The position numbers and the translations under genes are program-made. DNA of 64,000 nt from Halalkalibacillus sediminis (lineage in GTDB: Bacteria; Bacillota; Bacilli; Bacillales; Alkalibacillaceae): positions 248,001-312,000 of the forward strand of contig NZ_PJNH01000001.1 of assembly GCF_002844535.1 (NCBI RefSeq), written 5' to 3'. The notes beneath the pieces were generated by a model, which saw only the letters and a program-made list of their open reading frames with translations, did no database searches and was not told where the DNA came from. Positions 17,839-26,184 of the stretch are shown here, piece after piece. Each line of letters begins with the position of its first letter. Position 1 is the first letter of the stretch.

Positions 17839-19506
17839 GTGAACGGAAAAAATCTTATTGATTGGCCAACATTTATTGCTTCATTTGTCTTATTATTGGC
17901 TGTAGTCATTCCACTTGTCGTTTTTCCCGAAGCTGGTTCTGAAATAGTTAGTGATTTGAATACTTTCGTTTCAGGGAATTTCGGATTTCTGTATTTAATT
18001 ATGGGGCTCGGTGTATTCTTCTTTTTGATATTCATCGCTTTCAGTCAAAATGGGCATGTAAAACTTGGTGATGAGGGAGAAAAACCAGAGTTCGGGACTG
18101 CTTCTTGGGCAGGTATGCTTTTCAGTGCTGGAATTGGTTCCAGTATATTATATTGGGGTACGATCGAATGGGCCTACTACTATCAAGGGCCACCGTTCGG
18201 GATCGATCCATCTTCACAGCAGCTTGAAACCATCCAATGGGCTTCTACTTATGGTATTTTCCACTGGGGTCCTATTGCATGGGCAATATATTGTTTGCCA
18301 GCTATTCCGATGGCTTATTTCTTTTACGTGCGCAAAACACCTGTAATAAAAGTTAGTGAAACATTGCGACCTCTATTCGGCAGGTGGTCGGATACTTTTA
18401 TAGGTAGAGTTGTCGATGTGCTGTTCATATTCGGACTATTAGGTGGGGCTGGGACAACCTTAGCGCTTGGTACACCGTTGATCGCAAGTGGTATTTCTTC
18501 ATTGACTGGACTAGAAGACAATATGCTTATGAGAACGATCATTTTATTAGTCGTAACTGTGATTTTCGCTATAAGCTCATATATTGGTCTGAAGGAAGGA
18601 ATTAAAAGATTAAGTGACATCAATTTGGGGTTAGCTATTTTCTTATTGATTTTCATTTTTGTGATGGGGCCGACACTATTTATAGCTGAAACAACTACTA
18701 ATAGTATTGGTTTAATCTTAGATAACTTCTTTCATATGAGTACTTGGACGGAACCTTTTGCAAATCTTGAAGGTTTTGATGAGACTAGATTCCCGGAGTC
18801 TTGGACAGTCTTTTACTGGGCTTGGTGGTTAGTCTATGCTCCATTCGTAGGACTTTTCATTGCACGAATTTCAAGAGGTCGTACAGTAAGAAATGTTGTA
18901 TTTGGTACAATGATCTATGGTTCGTTAGGATGTTTATTATTCTTTGGAATCATGGGGAACTTTGGGTTATATCTACAGGTAAGTGGAGCTTTTGATGTAT
19001 TAGCAGTGCTAGATGAACAAGGTGCACCAGCAGCAATCATTTCCATTATCAATCAGTTACCGTTAGCAAAACTCATGGTTACGATCTTTGTTATTTTAGC
19101 AATCATTTTCTTAGCAACCACGTTCGATTCGAGCTCCTATATACTAGCGTCTGTAACCCAAAAGCATCTAGAAGATGATGAACCGTTGAGGTGGAATCGC
19201 TTGTTTTGGGCATTCACTCTATGTTTGATGCCATTGACATTAATGTTCCTAGGTGGTTTAGGAACCTTACAAACAGCAAGTATTGTGGGTGGATTTCCTC
19301 TGATCTTCATCATGTTCCTACTCGCTTGGTCATTCTTAAGAGCATCCACAGGTGATATCAAGGCAGATGATCAATATAGATCTAAAACCATCGTTTTGGA
19401 CTCTAAAGGGATTAAAGAGCGGATAAGAAGACGTCGCTTAGCTAAGAAGCAACGGCGTGAAGAAAAAAAGGAGAATAAAAGAAACAACAATAACGAGGAT
19501 AATTAA
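17839..19506 (+). CDS. BCCT family betaine/choline/carnitine transporter
   Basis: Secondary transporter of 555 residues with twelve predicted membrane helices, taking up a quaternary-ammonium osmoprotectant with sodium or protons (OpuD/BetT-like; the exact substrate is not decided). GTG start after AAAGGAGAG. Signatures are LGDEGEKPEFGTASWAGMLF near the N-terminus and the tryptophan-rich FYWAWWLVYAPFVGLFIARI that lines the substrate site. The C-terminal tail is very basic then Asn-rich, as expected of an osmosensing tail. This fits a salt-adapted organism. Confidence 0.9.
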   Translation: MNGKNLIDWPTFIASFVLLLAVVIPLVVFPEAGSEIVSDLNTFVSGNFGFLYLIMGLGVFFFLIFIAFSQNGHVKLGDEGEKPEFGTASWAGMLFSAGIGSSILYWGTIEWAYYYQGPPFGIDPSSQQLETIQWASTYGIFHWGPIAWAIYCLPAIPMAYFFYVRKTPVIKVSETLRPLFGRWSDTFIGRVVDVLFIFGLLGGAGTTLALGTPLIASGISSLTGLEDNMLMRTIILLVVTVIFAISSYIGLKEGIKRLSDINLGLAIFLLIFIFVMGPTLFIAETTTNSIGLILDNFFHMSTWTEPFANLEGFDETRFPESWTVFYWAWWLVYAPFVGLFIARISRGRTVRNVVFGTMIYGSLGCLLFFGIMGNFGLYLQVSGAFDVLAVLDEQGAPAAIISIINQLPLAKLMVTIFVILAIIFLATTFDSSSYILASVTQKHLEDDEPLRWNRLFWAFTLCLMPLTLMFLGGLGTLQTASIVGGFPLIFIMFLLAWSFLRASTGDIKADDQYRSKTIVLDSKGIKERIRRRRLAKKQRREEKKENKRNNNNEDN

Positions 19507-19513
19507 TGAATTA

Positions 19514-19578
19514 TGAGAAAAACTTGGCTTATCGCCAAGTCCTAATGGCGAAAGCCTTTGTTTTTCACATACTTTAAT
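19514..19578. repeat. 65-bp palindromic intergenic repeat, copy 2
   Basis: Exact reverse complement of 3286-3350, lying 8 bp after the BCCT stop and between convergent genes. Arms: TGAGAAAAAC 19514-19523 with GTTTTTCACA 19560-19569; GGCTTATCGCC 19526-19536 with GGCGAAAGCC 19547-19556 (one bulged A); loop AAGTCCTAAT. Confidence 0.9.
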
Positions 19579-19614
19579 CCTTTAACAAAGTTAAACATTC
19601 TTAAAGTACCACGA

Positions 19615-19641
19615 AAAAGCAGCCAAAAATGGCTGCTTTTT
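19615..19641. terminator. Bidirectional terminator between BCCT and nitroreductase
   Basis: AAAAGCAGCC pairs with GGCTGCTTTT, flanked by A and T tracts. Confidence 0.85.
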
Positions 19642-20379
19642 TTATCTTACATTCAAGTTTTTACTTTTAACAAAATCGGTAACATCCATACGCATAGGTT
19701 TTCGCAACTTTTTACCGACTTGTTCACTCCAGCGTTCTACCTTTTGATTAGTTGATCTAGACTGATAATATTCAACAGTTGTTTGGTCAAATTTCTCAAT
19801 TCCCGGTTGGTTCAATTGATATTTGTTTTCGTGGTAAATGGTGTCGATTGGCAAACGAGGTTTTTTCTCGGGTGATTCATCCGGAACTCCGATAGCCATA
19901 CCGAAAATTGGGATTACATACTTTGGAAGATCTAATAATTCATTCACCTTATTTATATTGTTTCTAAGGCTTCCTAGATAACATATACCTAATCCCATTG
20001 CTTCAGATGCCAATGCCGCGTTTTGTGCTGCTAAACTAGCATCAACAGTAGACATCATAAAAAATTCAGTGTTTTCAAGATTGACTACCATCTCTTCTTG
20101 TATTTCTTTCGGTTGAGAATTATAAATACGATTCAGATCCGCACAAAATACAAATAGATGTCCATTATTTTCAACATATTGTTGACCACTTACATCACGT
20201 AATGCCTTTTTTAGTTCAGGGTCAGTGATACCTATAATGGAGTAAGCTTGATAATAGCTTGAAGTTGATGCAGATTGGGCAGATTGGATAATTTCATCAA
20301 TTTGCTTCTGAGTGATTTCTTCATTTTTAAACTTTCTAATTGAACGGTGATTTTGGATTTGTTGAATGGTTTCGTTCAT
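19642..20379 (-). CDS. NADPH-dependent FMN nitroreductase (NfsA/NfrA-like)
   Basis: Cytoplasmic flavin reductase/nitroreductase of 245 residues. The N-terminal [13 protein letters not shown] is the classical FMN-binding start, [20 protein letters not shown] and [17 protein letters not shown] form the core, and the late basic [16 protein letters not shown] binds the pyridine nucleotide in this subfamily. GAGGAGAG lies 8 nt before the ATG. Its first 44 bp overlap the end of the upstream chemoreceptor gene, so translation is probably coupled. Confidence 0.88.
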   Translation of the reverse strand: MNETIQQIQNHRSIRKFKNEEITQKQIDEIIQSAQSASTSSYYQAYSIIGITDPELKKALRDVSGQQYVENNGHLFVFCADLNRIYNSQPKEIQEEMVVNLENTEFFMMSTVDASLAAQNAALASEAMGLGICYLGSLRNNINKVNELLDLPKYVIPIFGMAIGVPDESPEKKPRLPIDTIYHENKYQLNQPGIEKFDQTTVEYYQSRSTNQKVERWSEQVGKKLRKPMRMDVTDFVKSKNLNVR

Positions 20380-21871
20380 GATGAATTCTCTCCTCTTTAT
20401 TTTTTGCGTTTACCAATTCATTCAAAGCGTCGGTGGATCTTTGAATAGCTTCATGTAATTCTTTGTTTTGAAGGGTTTGGTTTTGGATCGTAGCTGATAC
20501 CTCTTCTATAGAAGCATTGGATTGTTCAAGAGTTGCTGAAAAATCGTTCGTTGAATCTTCAATTTCGTTAGTACTTTCATTCACTTTTTGTGCATGGTTA
20601 TTGATTCCGTTTAAAGACTGGAGCAGTTGATCTGACCTGGACTGAAAAATTTCAAAGAGTTTTCCGTTGTTTTCAATTAATTCGATATTAACATGTAATT
20701 GTTTATTGATTTCTCTCATTTCCCGATCAGTTTGTCCATTCGTTTCTTTCATACTTTGTAGATCTTCAGAAATATTCTTTGCAGTTTTTTCAGTATGATC
20801 AGCAAGTTTTCTTATTTCTTCTGCAACTACAGCGAACCCTCTTCCATGTTCCCCTGCACGAGCAGCTTCTATGGAAGCATTTAAAGCTAGTAGTCCTGTC
20901 TGTTCAGTGATGTCACGAATGGATTGGATGAAGGAAACAGATGAATCAACCCTTTCAGAAAGAACTTCAAATGTTTCGTTTAATTTCTCTAGATCAGTTT
21001 GGAATTTATTCATGAATTCAATTAGTTGGTAAGACTCTTTTTTACCTGATTCGGCTTGATTATTAGTTTCTTCTGTTTCTCGTTGAATTTCGTGAAGATC
21101 TGTTACCATTTGTTCAATCATCGTCGAGGTTTCGGAAATTGAGCGATGTATTGACGCTACTGACGATGTTTGGCTCTCCGTACTATGTGCGATTTCATCA
21201 ATTGCTAGGTTCATTTCTTCAAGCGAATGTGCATGCTGGTCTGATTGAGTCTCAATAGAATTCATATTCCTTTGAATGACAATTGCTTGTTCTTCAATTT
21301 TTTGTTTCTGAGTTTGCTCATGGAGGAAGTTTTGTTCATTTAATTTCTGAAGCTCTTCAAGTTGATCATTACTTCTTTGAGATATAGTTTGCTGCAAATA
21401 AAGGATGATGCCTGTGAGTACTAGTATAAGCAAAGATGTGCCATAACTTAATTGAAACGCTTCACCATATTCCATAATGAAACCGATCATTAGAATCAAG
21501 CTTAATGCAAATCCGAACAAAAGTACTGGTCGAGATAAATATAGAGCAGCACAAATCAACAGAAAATAAATGAGTGCGATATTCTGACCTGATGTACTTA
21601 CAAATAAGATGATTGCACCTATGATATTTGCTAAACCAAAAATACTTATGTATGGGATGAACCTTGTACCTTTATTTAACTTCATTAATAAACCTACTAA
21701 TAAAGTTAAAGATGTACCACCGATAAAAATGATTCCTAGTACGATCAATCGTTGACCTAAGGCATAATTAACGACTACACCAAGGATGGTAATGATCATC
21801 AAAGCGATAAACATTGTTTGATTTTTACTCTTTGTTGAATCAAAAGTTATTAATCGACTACTTTGTTCCAA
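20336..21871 (-). CDS. Chemoreceptor-type protein with polytopic N-terminal membrane domain
   Basis: Signalling protein of 511 residues. TTG at 21871 is chosen because AGGAGG lies about 9 nt before it; the longer frame to 21976 reads through that site. About six closely spaced helices (residues about 18-165) with almost no external loops replace the usual periplasmic sensor. A coiled coil and an MCP signalling tip ([34 protein letters not shown]) follow, with no HAMP seen. Such a layout suggests sensing within the membrane or of energy state. The gene overlaps the nitroreductase by 44 bp. Confidence 0.82.
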   Translation of the reverse strand: MEQSSRLITFDSTKSKNQTMFIALMIITILGVVVNYALGQRLIVLGIIFIGGTSLTLLVGLLMKLNKGTRFIPYISIFGLANIIGAIILFVSTSGQNIALIYFLLICAALYLSRPVLLFGFALSLILMIGFIMEYGEAFQLSYGTSLLILVLTGIILYLQQTISQRSNDQLEELQKLNEQNFLHEQTQKQKIEEQAIVIQRNMNSIETQSDQHAHSLEEMNLAIDEIAHSTESQTSSVASIHRSISETSTMIEQMVTDLHEIQRETEETNNQAESGKKESYQLIEFMNKFQTDLEKLNETFEVLSERVDSSVSFIQSIRDITEQTGLLALNASIEAARAGEHGRGFAVVAEEIRKLADHTEKTAKNISEDLQSMKETNGQTDREMREINKQLHVNIELIENNGKLFEIFQSRSDQLLQSLNGINNHAQKVNESTNEIEDSTNDFSATLEQSNASIEEVSATIQNQTLQNKELHEAIQRSTDALNELVNAKNKEERIHHERNHSTNPKSPFN

Positions 21872-22046
21872 GGTCTTATTCCTCCTAAATATTCCAATTA
21901 TTTGAATACTCATTAATTTTACCATAAAAAGATGGGGCGGAGGGCGATTTCGGTCTAAAGGATGAAATGAAATCAATCTGACTGCCGTTTTGAAACAGTT
22001 GCCCTCAGGATAGAATTAAGACAGTAAGAAAAAGGAGGAACTACAA

Positions 22047-22223
22047 ATGCAAACAATGATGGAAAGAGAAGCATATGTAAATGAGAGGGTCCAAAAGTAT
22101 GTTCAAGAAGCATCTGTTTTCAATAAGAGAAATTCAAAGGTGAAAACTTTTTGGACTAAATTGTTCAGCTCTTGGCGACAACCTGTTTCACCCCAAATTA
22201 AACAACAATTATCCGCTAAATAA
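22047..22223 (+). CDS. Small hypothetical protein, 58 residues
   Basis: Short reading frame with an excellent ribosome site (AAAGGAGGA, 7 nt before ATG) and a terminator after it, both supporting a real gene. The product begins MQTMMEREAYVNERVQKYV and has a mid KTFWTKLFSSWRQ segment: an amphipathic helical N-terminal half and a basic aromatic C-terminal half. No family was recognised and there is no membrane segment or signal peptide. It stands alone between the divergent chemoreceptor and an MFS exporter. Confidence 0.65.
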   Translation: MQTMMEREAYVNERVQKYVQEASVFNKRNSKVKTFWTKLFSSWRQPVSPQIKQQLSAK

Positions 22224-22271
22224 TAACACTAGGGGTGTTCAAAGATGAAGAAGAAAATAAGAGCATACGAA

Positions 22272-22312
22272 TGATCCCTTATCTCTATGACGAAGAGGTG
22301 AGGGGTCTTTTC
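22272..22312 (+). terminator. Terminator after 58-residue protein gene
   Basis: GATCCCTTATCTC pairs with GAGGTGAGGGGTC over 13 positions including G-U pairs, then TTTT. Confidence 0.65.
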
Positions 22313-22396
22313 ATGTTCAATTTTATGCATTTTTATTGAAAGCTCTTTTGGAAAAAGATATGATATTGTAGTTATAGGTGGAAGGGGGATAAGATA

Positions 22397-23782
22397 ATGT
22401 CCACAACTATAGAACAAGAAAAAGCTCCAGACATCAAAAACCCCAAAGCACTGTTATTTTCACTTTGTTTTGTGCTGATGTTTTCAGTCATGAATGGGAC
22501 GATGTTTAATATAGCTATTCCAGACATAGCTGTTGCATTTGATTTATTGCCATCACAAGTTAGTTGGGTGATGACTGGTTATATAATGATCTACTCAGTC
22601 GGAGCTTTGATTTATGGAAAGCTTGCTGATACTGTTGCCTTCAAAACATTGATTACTTTTGGGCTCACCGTATTTACAGTAGGTTCACTTGTCGGTTTTA
22701 TCGCTCCGAATTACGGTTTCGTTTTAATGGCACGAATTATCCAGGCAATCGGAGGATCGATGATACCTGCCATTGCATTCTTAGCCCCGATCCGCTATTT
22801 TCCAAAAGAAAGAGGAAAGGTATTAGGGATCATCTCATCAGTAATGGCATTTGCCTCAGGAATCGGGCCCATACTTGGGGGGACTATAGCAGGTCTCTTA
22901 GATTGGCAGTACTTATTTTTATCTTCAGCTTTAATCATTGTAACTTTGCCTCTGTTAAGAAAAAATATTCCTGATGAAGACACAAGCAATCTGAAGCTGG
23001 ATTATTTTGGTGCATCATTAGTTGCGTCTACAATCGTTACTCTTCTAATGGGTATTACACTTAGTAATCCCTTTTCTTTGATAGCAAGTTTGTTATTCGC
23101 AATATTTGCATACATACGTATGAGATTAGCAAAAGAGCCATTCATTCCGCCACATCTTTTTGAGAACCGAAACTATGTAGTGGCCATCCTTACTGGGTTC
23201 ATTTCTGTGTCCTGTTTATTCGGATTAATGTTTACCGTCCCTATTTTACTTAGAGATGTGTATGAGTTGTCAACACTACAAATAGGTTTAGTTATGTTTC
23301 CTGGGGCAATGAGTGCCGCTCTTATAGGTCGTAAAGGTGGTAGCCTTGTAGATCAAAAGGGATCCAGGGTTATCTTTGCAATGAGCTTATTCCTTTTAAT
23401 GAGCGGATTGTTCATTGTTTCATCAACAGTAGGAATAAATCCTGTCCTATTCAGCTTTATGCTGGTTTTTCCAATGATGTGCTTTCCGCTCGTTCAAGCT
23501 TCCGGAGCGGACATACTTGCCAACATTTTAAAAAATAATGAAACTGGTGTAGGTATGGGCGTTTTTAACTTATTGAACTTTGTTTCAGGTGCCCTAAGTG
23601 GGGCTATAATCGGAAAAATACTTGATGTCTTTCGCCCAGATGAAGCTTGGAACATTTTAGCATTGTCAGGAAGTAGTTCAGTATACAGTAATGTTTTTTT
23701 AATATGCAGCTTATTTATTTTAATAGGATTGATTTTCTTCAAATTATTATTCTCTGACACAGAAACGAAGGCCCCTTATTAA
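22397..23782 (+). CDS. MFS drug:H+ antiporter, DHA2/Tet(L)-like, 14 helices
   Basis: Efflux permease of 461 residues with about 14 membrane helices. Characteristic features are NIAIPDIAVAFDLLPSQVSWV (helix 1), YGKLAD in loop 2-3, the motif C region SGIGPILGGTIAGLLDW in helix 5, and LSTLQIGLVMFPGAMSAAL, which resembles Tet(L)/Tet(K)-type exporters. Chromosomal Bacillus homologues also exchange Na+/K+ for protons, so a resistance role should not be assumed. GGAAGGGGGAT precedes the ATG; there is no regulator next to it. Confidence 0.85.
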   Translation: MSTTIEQEKAPDIKNPKALLFSLCFVLMFSVMNGTMFNIAIPDIAVAFDLLPSQVSWVMTGYIMIYSVGALIYGKLADTVAFKTLITFGLTVFTVGSLVGFIAPNYGFVLMARIIQAIGGSMIPAIAFLAPIRYFPKERGKVLGIISSVMAFASGIGPILGGTIAGLLDWQYLFLSSALIIVTLPLLRKNIPDEDTSNLKLDYFGASLVASTIVTLLMGITLSNPFSLIASLLFAIFAYIRMRLAKEPFIPPHLFENRNYVVAILTGFISVSCLFGLMFTVPILLRDVYELSTLQIGLVMFPGAMSAALIGRKGGSLVDQKGSRVIFAMSLFLLMSGLFIVSSTVGINPVLFSFMLVFPMMCFPLVQASGADILANILKNNETGVGMGVFNLLNFVSGALSGAIIGKILDVFRPDEAWNILALSGSSSVYSNVFLICSLFILIGLIFFKLLFSDTETKAPY

Positions 23783-23801
23783 TAGGGCCTTCGTTTTTAA
23801 A
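23764..23801. terminator. Bidirectional terminator after MFS gene
   Basis: ACGAAGGCCCC(TTA) pairs with (TAA)GGGCCTTCGT, then TTTTT. Confidence 0.8.
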
Positions 23802-23852
23802 TATTTTACAAACCATGCTTCTAACCTATGAGTTTATTAACTGTCAGTTCCT

Positions 23853-24083
23853 CTATAAGAAACCTTGTATCGAGTTCGTTACTACATCTAATGTGCTTAG
23901 TGCATTATTACCTGATCCTCCACCAAACATCGGGAATATATAAGAGATGATAAACCACATGATAGCAAATACGATGATTAGTATAGCGATCCATTTGATT
24001 GCTGTTGCTCCGACTCTACTATTATCAGTCTTCTTTTCGTGATGTTGTACTTCAACATCTTTTCTTTTAAAATCGTCGCTCAT
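23853..24083 (-). CDS. Small single-pass membrane protein, 76 residues
   Basis: Not recognised. ATG 24083 is chosen with AAAGGAG 9 nt upstream. The first 30 residues are charged and hydrophilic (MSDDFKRKDVEVQHHEKKTD), followed by one long helix of about 23 residues (IKWIAILIIVFAIMWFIISYI), then a Gly/Asn-rich loop and a short amphipathic end. The charge distribution predicts the N-terminus inside. Confidence 0.6.
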   Translation of the reverse strand: MSDDFKRKDVEVQHHEKKTDNSRVGATAIKWIAILIIVFAIMWFIISYIFPMFGGGSGNNALSTLDVVTNSIQGFL

Positions 24084-24286
24084 TTTAATCAACTCCTTTC
24101 AAAGTTTGATTACTTGGTATTTACCACTCTGATTAATTTTTAAAACATTTTGTGGATTGCAGAAAATGTATTAATGCTATTATGGTTAAAGAGAGTCAAG
24201 TGATTATTACTGGAAATGTTTTATTGTTTCTTTTGTCTTTTCATCATTTCCTATATAATATAACTACTTAATGAAAGGAAGGTTCG

Positions 24287-24712
24287 ATGAAAACGTTTAA
24301 ACTAATTTCTCTTGAAGTTCTGGAAAAATACGGTGATGAATTACAATCTAAAGAAATTGATTTGTTTGACGGTTTAATCATTGACCGAGAAGTAGATTCA
24401 AAACGATGGTTGATTGAATGTTACATCCCAAAGAAGAATATGGAATTCTTTAAAGAAAAAAAATCAAAAAACCAAGAAATAGTAGTTCAAGTGCGCATCA
24501 CTAAACAGACGAATCCTAAGGCGACTATCGTAGCAATGGTCCGTGATGTCAATGAAATAGAAGAGCATATGAATGTGATCTTGATGGGTAATATGGTAAA
24601 TAGGGAACGTGAACAAGTAGAGAAAATGCTTCAGGAGTTGATTGAAGCTGGATACCAAGGTGAATCACTTTTAAATAAGTTCAAATCAAAAAATCAGGAA
24701 AGCTTTTTCTAA
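24287..24712 (+). CDS. ywpF: YwpF-like protein
   Basis: Soluble protein of 141 residues close in length and start (MKTFKLISLEVL) to B. subtilis YwpF, a conserved Bacillus protein of unknown function. The N-terminal half is beta-rich (IDLFDGLIID, KRWLIECYIP, EIVVQVRITK); the C-terminal part is helical, ending in a QELIEAGYQGESLL turn. GAAAGGAAGG gives a strong ribosome site. It ends 86 bp before ktrB. Confidence 0.72.
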   Translation: MKTFKLISLEVLEKYGDELQSKEIDLFDGLIIDREVDSKRWLIECYIPKKNMEFFKEKKSKNQEIVVQVRITKQTNPKATIVAMVRDVNEIEEHMNVILMGNMVNREREQVEKMLQELIEAGYQGESLLNKFKSKNQESFF

Positions 24713-24798
24713 ACTTTGTTAAAAAGCTAAAAATATTGGTTAAAATGTCGAAATCAAGGTAGAAGATGCAGGAATCTTCGTGGAAAAGGAGAAGTATT

Positions 24799-26160
24799 AT
24801 GTATGGATTTAAATTGAAAAATGTATTTGAAAAATTGACTCCTTTTCAATTGATTGCTTTTTATTACTTAACTGCAGTTACGATCGCAACGGGGCTGTTG
24901 GCTTTACCTATCTCGCATAAAGATGGGGTTACATTGACGTTCATGGATGTTTTTTTTACAGCGGTCAGCGCAGTAAGTGTAACTGGGTTAACAGTAGTAA
25001 CAACTGCAGATACCTTTAGTGTGTTCGGAGTTTTCATGATTGCTCTTGCGCTTCAAATCGGGGGGTTGGGTGTCATGGCCTTAGGAACCCTTATATGGAT
25101 CGTATTAGGCAGAAAAATCGGTTTTAAAGAGCGCCGTTTGATCATGACGGACCAAAACACTAAATCAATCGCAGGCATCGTACGCCTGGTCAAAGAAATG
25201 TTGTATCTAATCTTAGCTATCGAATTCATTGGGTTTGTCATTTTAGGAACTTATTATTTAAATTATTATGATTCTATTTCTCAAGCCTATTATCATGGTT
25301 TTTTCTCAGCGATTAGTGCGACTACTAACGGTGGTTTTGATATTACTGGTGCGTCCTTACAACCTTTCCAGAGTGATTATTTCATCCAGTTCATACATAT
25401 TCTGTTAATCATATCTGGGGCAATCGGGTTTCCTGTTTTAATAGAGGTGAAAGAATATCTCCAAACTTCTTATGAGGAGAGAAATCTGAAACGTTTTTCT
25501 TTGTTCACGAAAGTGACAACTATGACGTATTTTGTTTTATTGCTTTTCTCAATCGCAGTTGTAATTATTCTCGAGTTCAATCATTTTTTTGAGGGCAAAA
25601 CGTGGCATGAAATTTTATTTTTAAGTTTATTCCAATCCACCACAGCCCGAAGCGCTGGCCTTTCAACAATGGATGTAAATCTATTAACTGAACAAACCCA
25701 ACTATTTTTATCTTCTATGATGTTCATTGGCGCTTCACCTAGCAGTGTCGGTGGAGGTATTCGAACCACCACATTCGCATTAGTAATTATTTTCATTTTG
25801 ACTTTCGCAAGAGGTCAGAATCGTGTGAAATTATTCGGAAGAGAGATTGAAGAGGAAGATTTGTTTAAAGCAGTTGTGGTTACGTTGTTAGCCTTAATTA
25901 TGTTTTTAACGGTTCTAATTGTAATTACAGCTATAGAACCTTTTTCACTGACTTCAATCATATTTGAGGTAAGTTCTGCATTCGGAACTACAGGGTTATC
26001 AATGGGGATTACCCCAGACTTAACTAATTTCAGTAAAATTTTATTGATTGCTTTAATGTTCATTGGTCGAATAGGACTATTAACGTTTTTATTTTCTTTT
26101 CAATCGAAAAGGGCCAAGAGCAATTTTCGATATCCTAAAGAGAAAATCAATATCGGATAG
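24799..26160 (+). CDS. ktrB: Ktr potassium uptake channel subunit KtrB
   Basis: TrkH/TrkG/KtrB superfamily potassium-conducting subunit, 453 residues, with four M1-P-M2 repeats. ATG 24799 follows AAAAGGAGAAG; ATG 24766 lacks a site. Pore-loop glycines are visible in AVSAVSVTGLTVV, SAISATTNGGFDITGAS, QSTTARSAGLSTMD and SSAFGTTGLSMGIT. It needs a cytoplasmic gating ring; the ktrC-type gene at 50514 could supply it (B. subtilis pairs KtrA with KtrB and KtrC with KtrD, so it could equally be called KtrD). It is followed after 24 bp by the EAL-domain gene. Confidence 0.88.
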   Translation: MYGFKLKNVFEKLTPFQLIAFYYLTAVTIATGLLALPISHKDGVTLTFMDVFFTAVSAVSVTGLTVVTTADTFSVFGVFMIALALQIGGLGVMALGTLIWIVLGRKIGFKERRLIMTDQNTKSIAGIVRLVKEMLYLILAIEFIGFVILGTYYLNYYDSISQAYYHGFFSAISATTNGGFDITGASLQPFQSDYFIQFIHILLIISGAIGFPVLIEVKEYLQTSYEERNLKRFSLFTKVTTMTYFVLLLFSIAVVIILEFNHFFEGKTWHEILFLSLFQSTTARSAGLSTMDVNLLTEQTQLFLSSMMFIGASPSSVGGGIRTTTFALVIIFILTFARGQNRVKLFGREIEEEDLFKAVVVTLLALIMFLTVLIVITAIEPFSLTSIIFEVSSAFGTTGLSMGITPDLTNFSKILLIALMFIGRIGLLTFLFSFQSKRAKSNFRYPKEKINIG

Positions 26161-26184
26161 TTCTATAACTTAGGGGGAATTGTA

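Noticed and set aside
22397-23782. Calling the MFS exporter a tetracycline resistance gene
   Set aside because: Similarity is at the Tet(L)-like family level; chromosomal relatives have cation/proton roles and there is no leader peptide or mobile context.
24713-24798. Looked for a ydaO-type c-di-AMP riboswitch before ktrB
   Set aside because: The 86-bp gap is too short and shows none of the conserved core.
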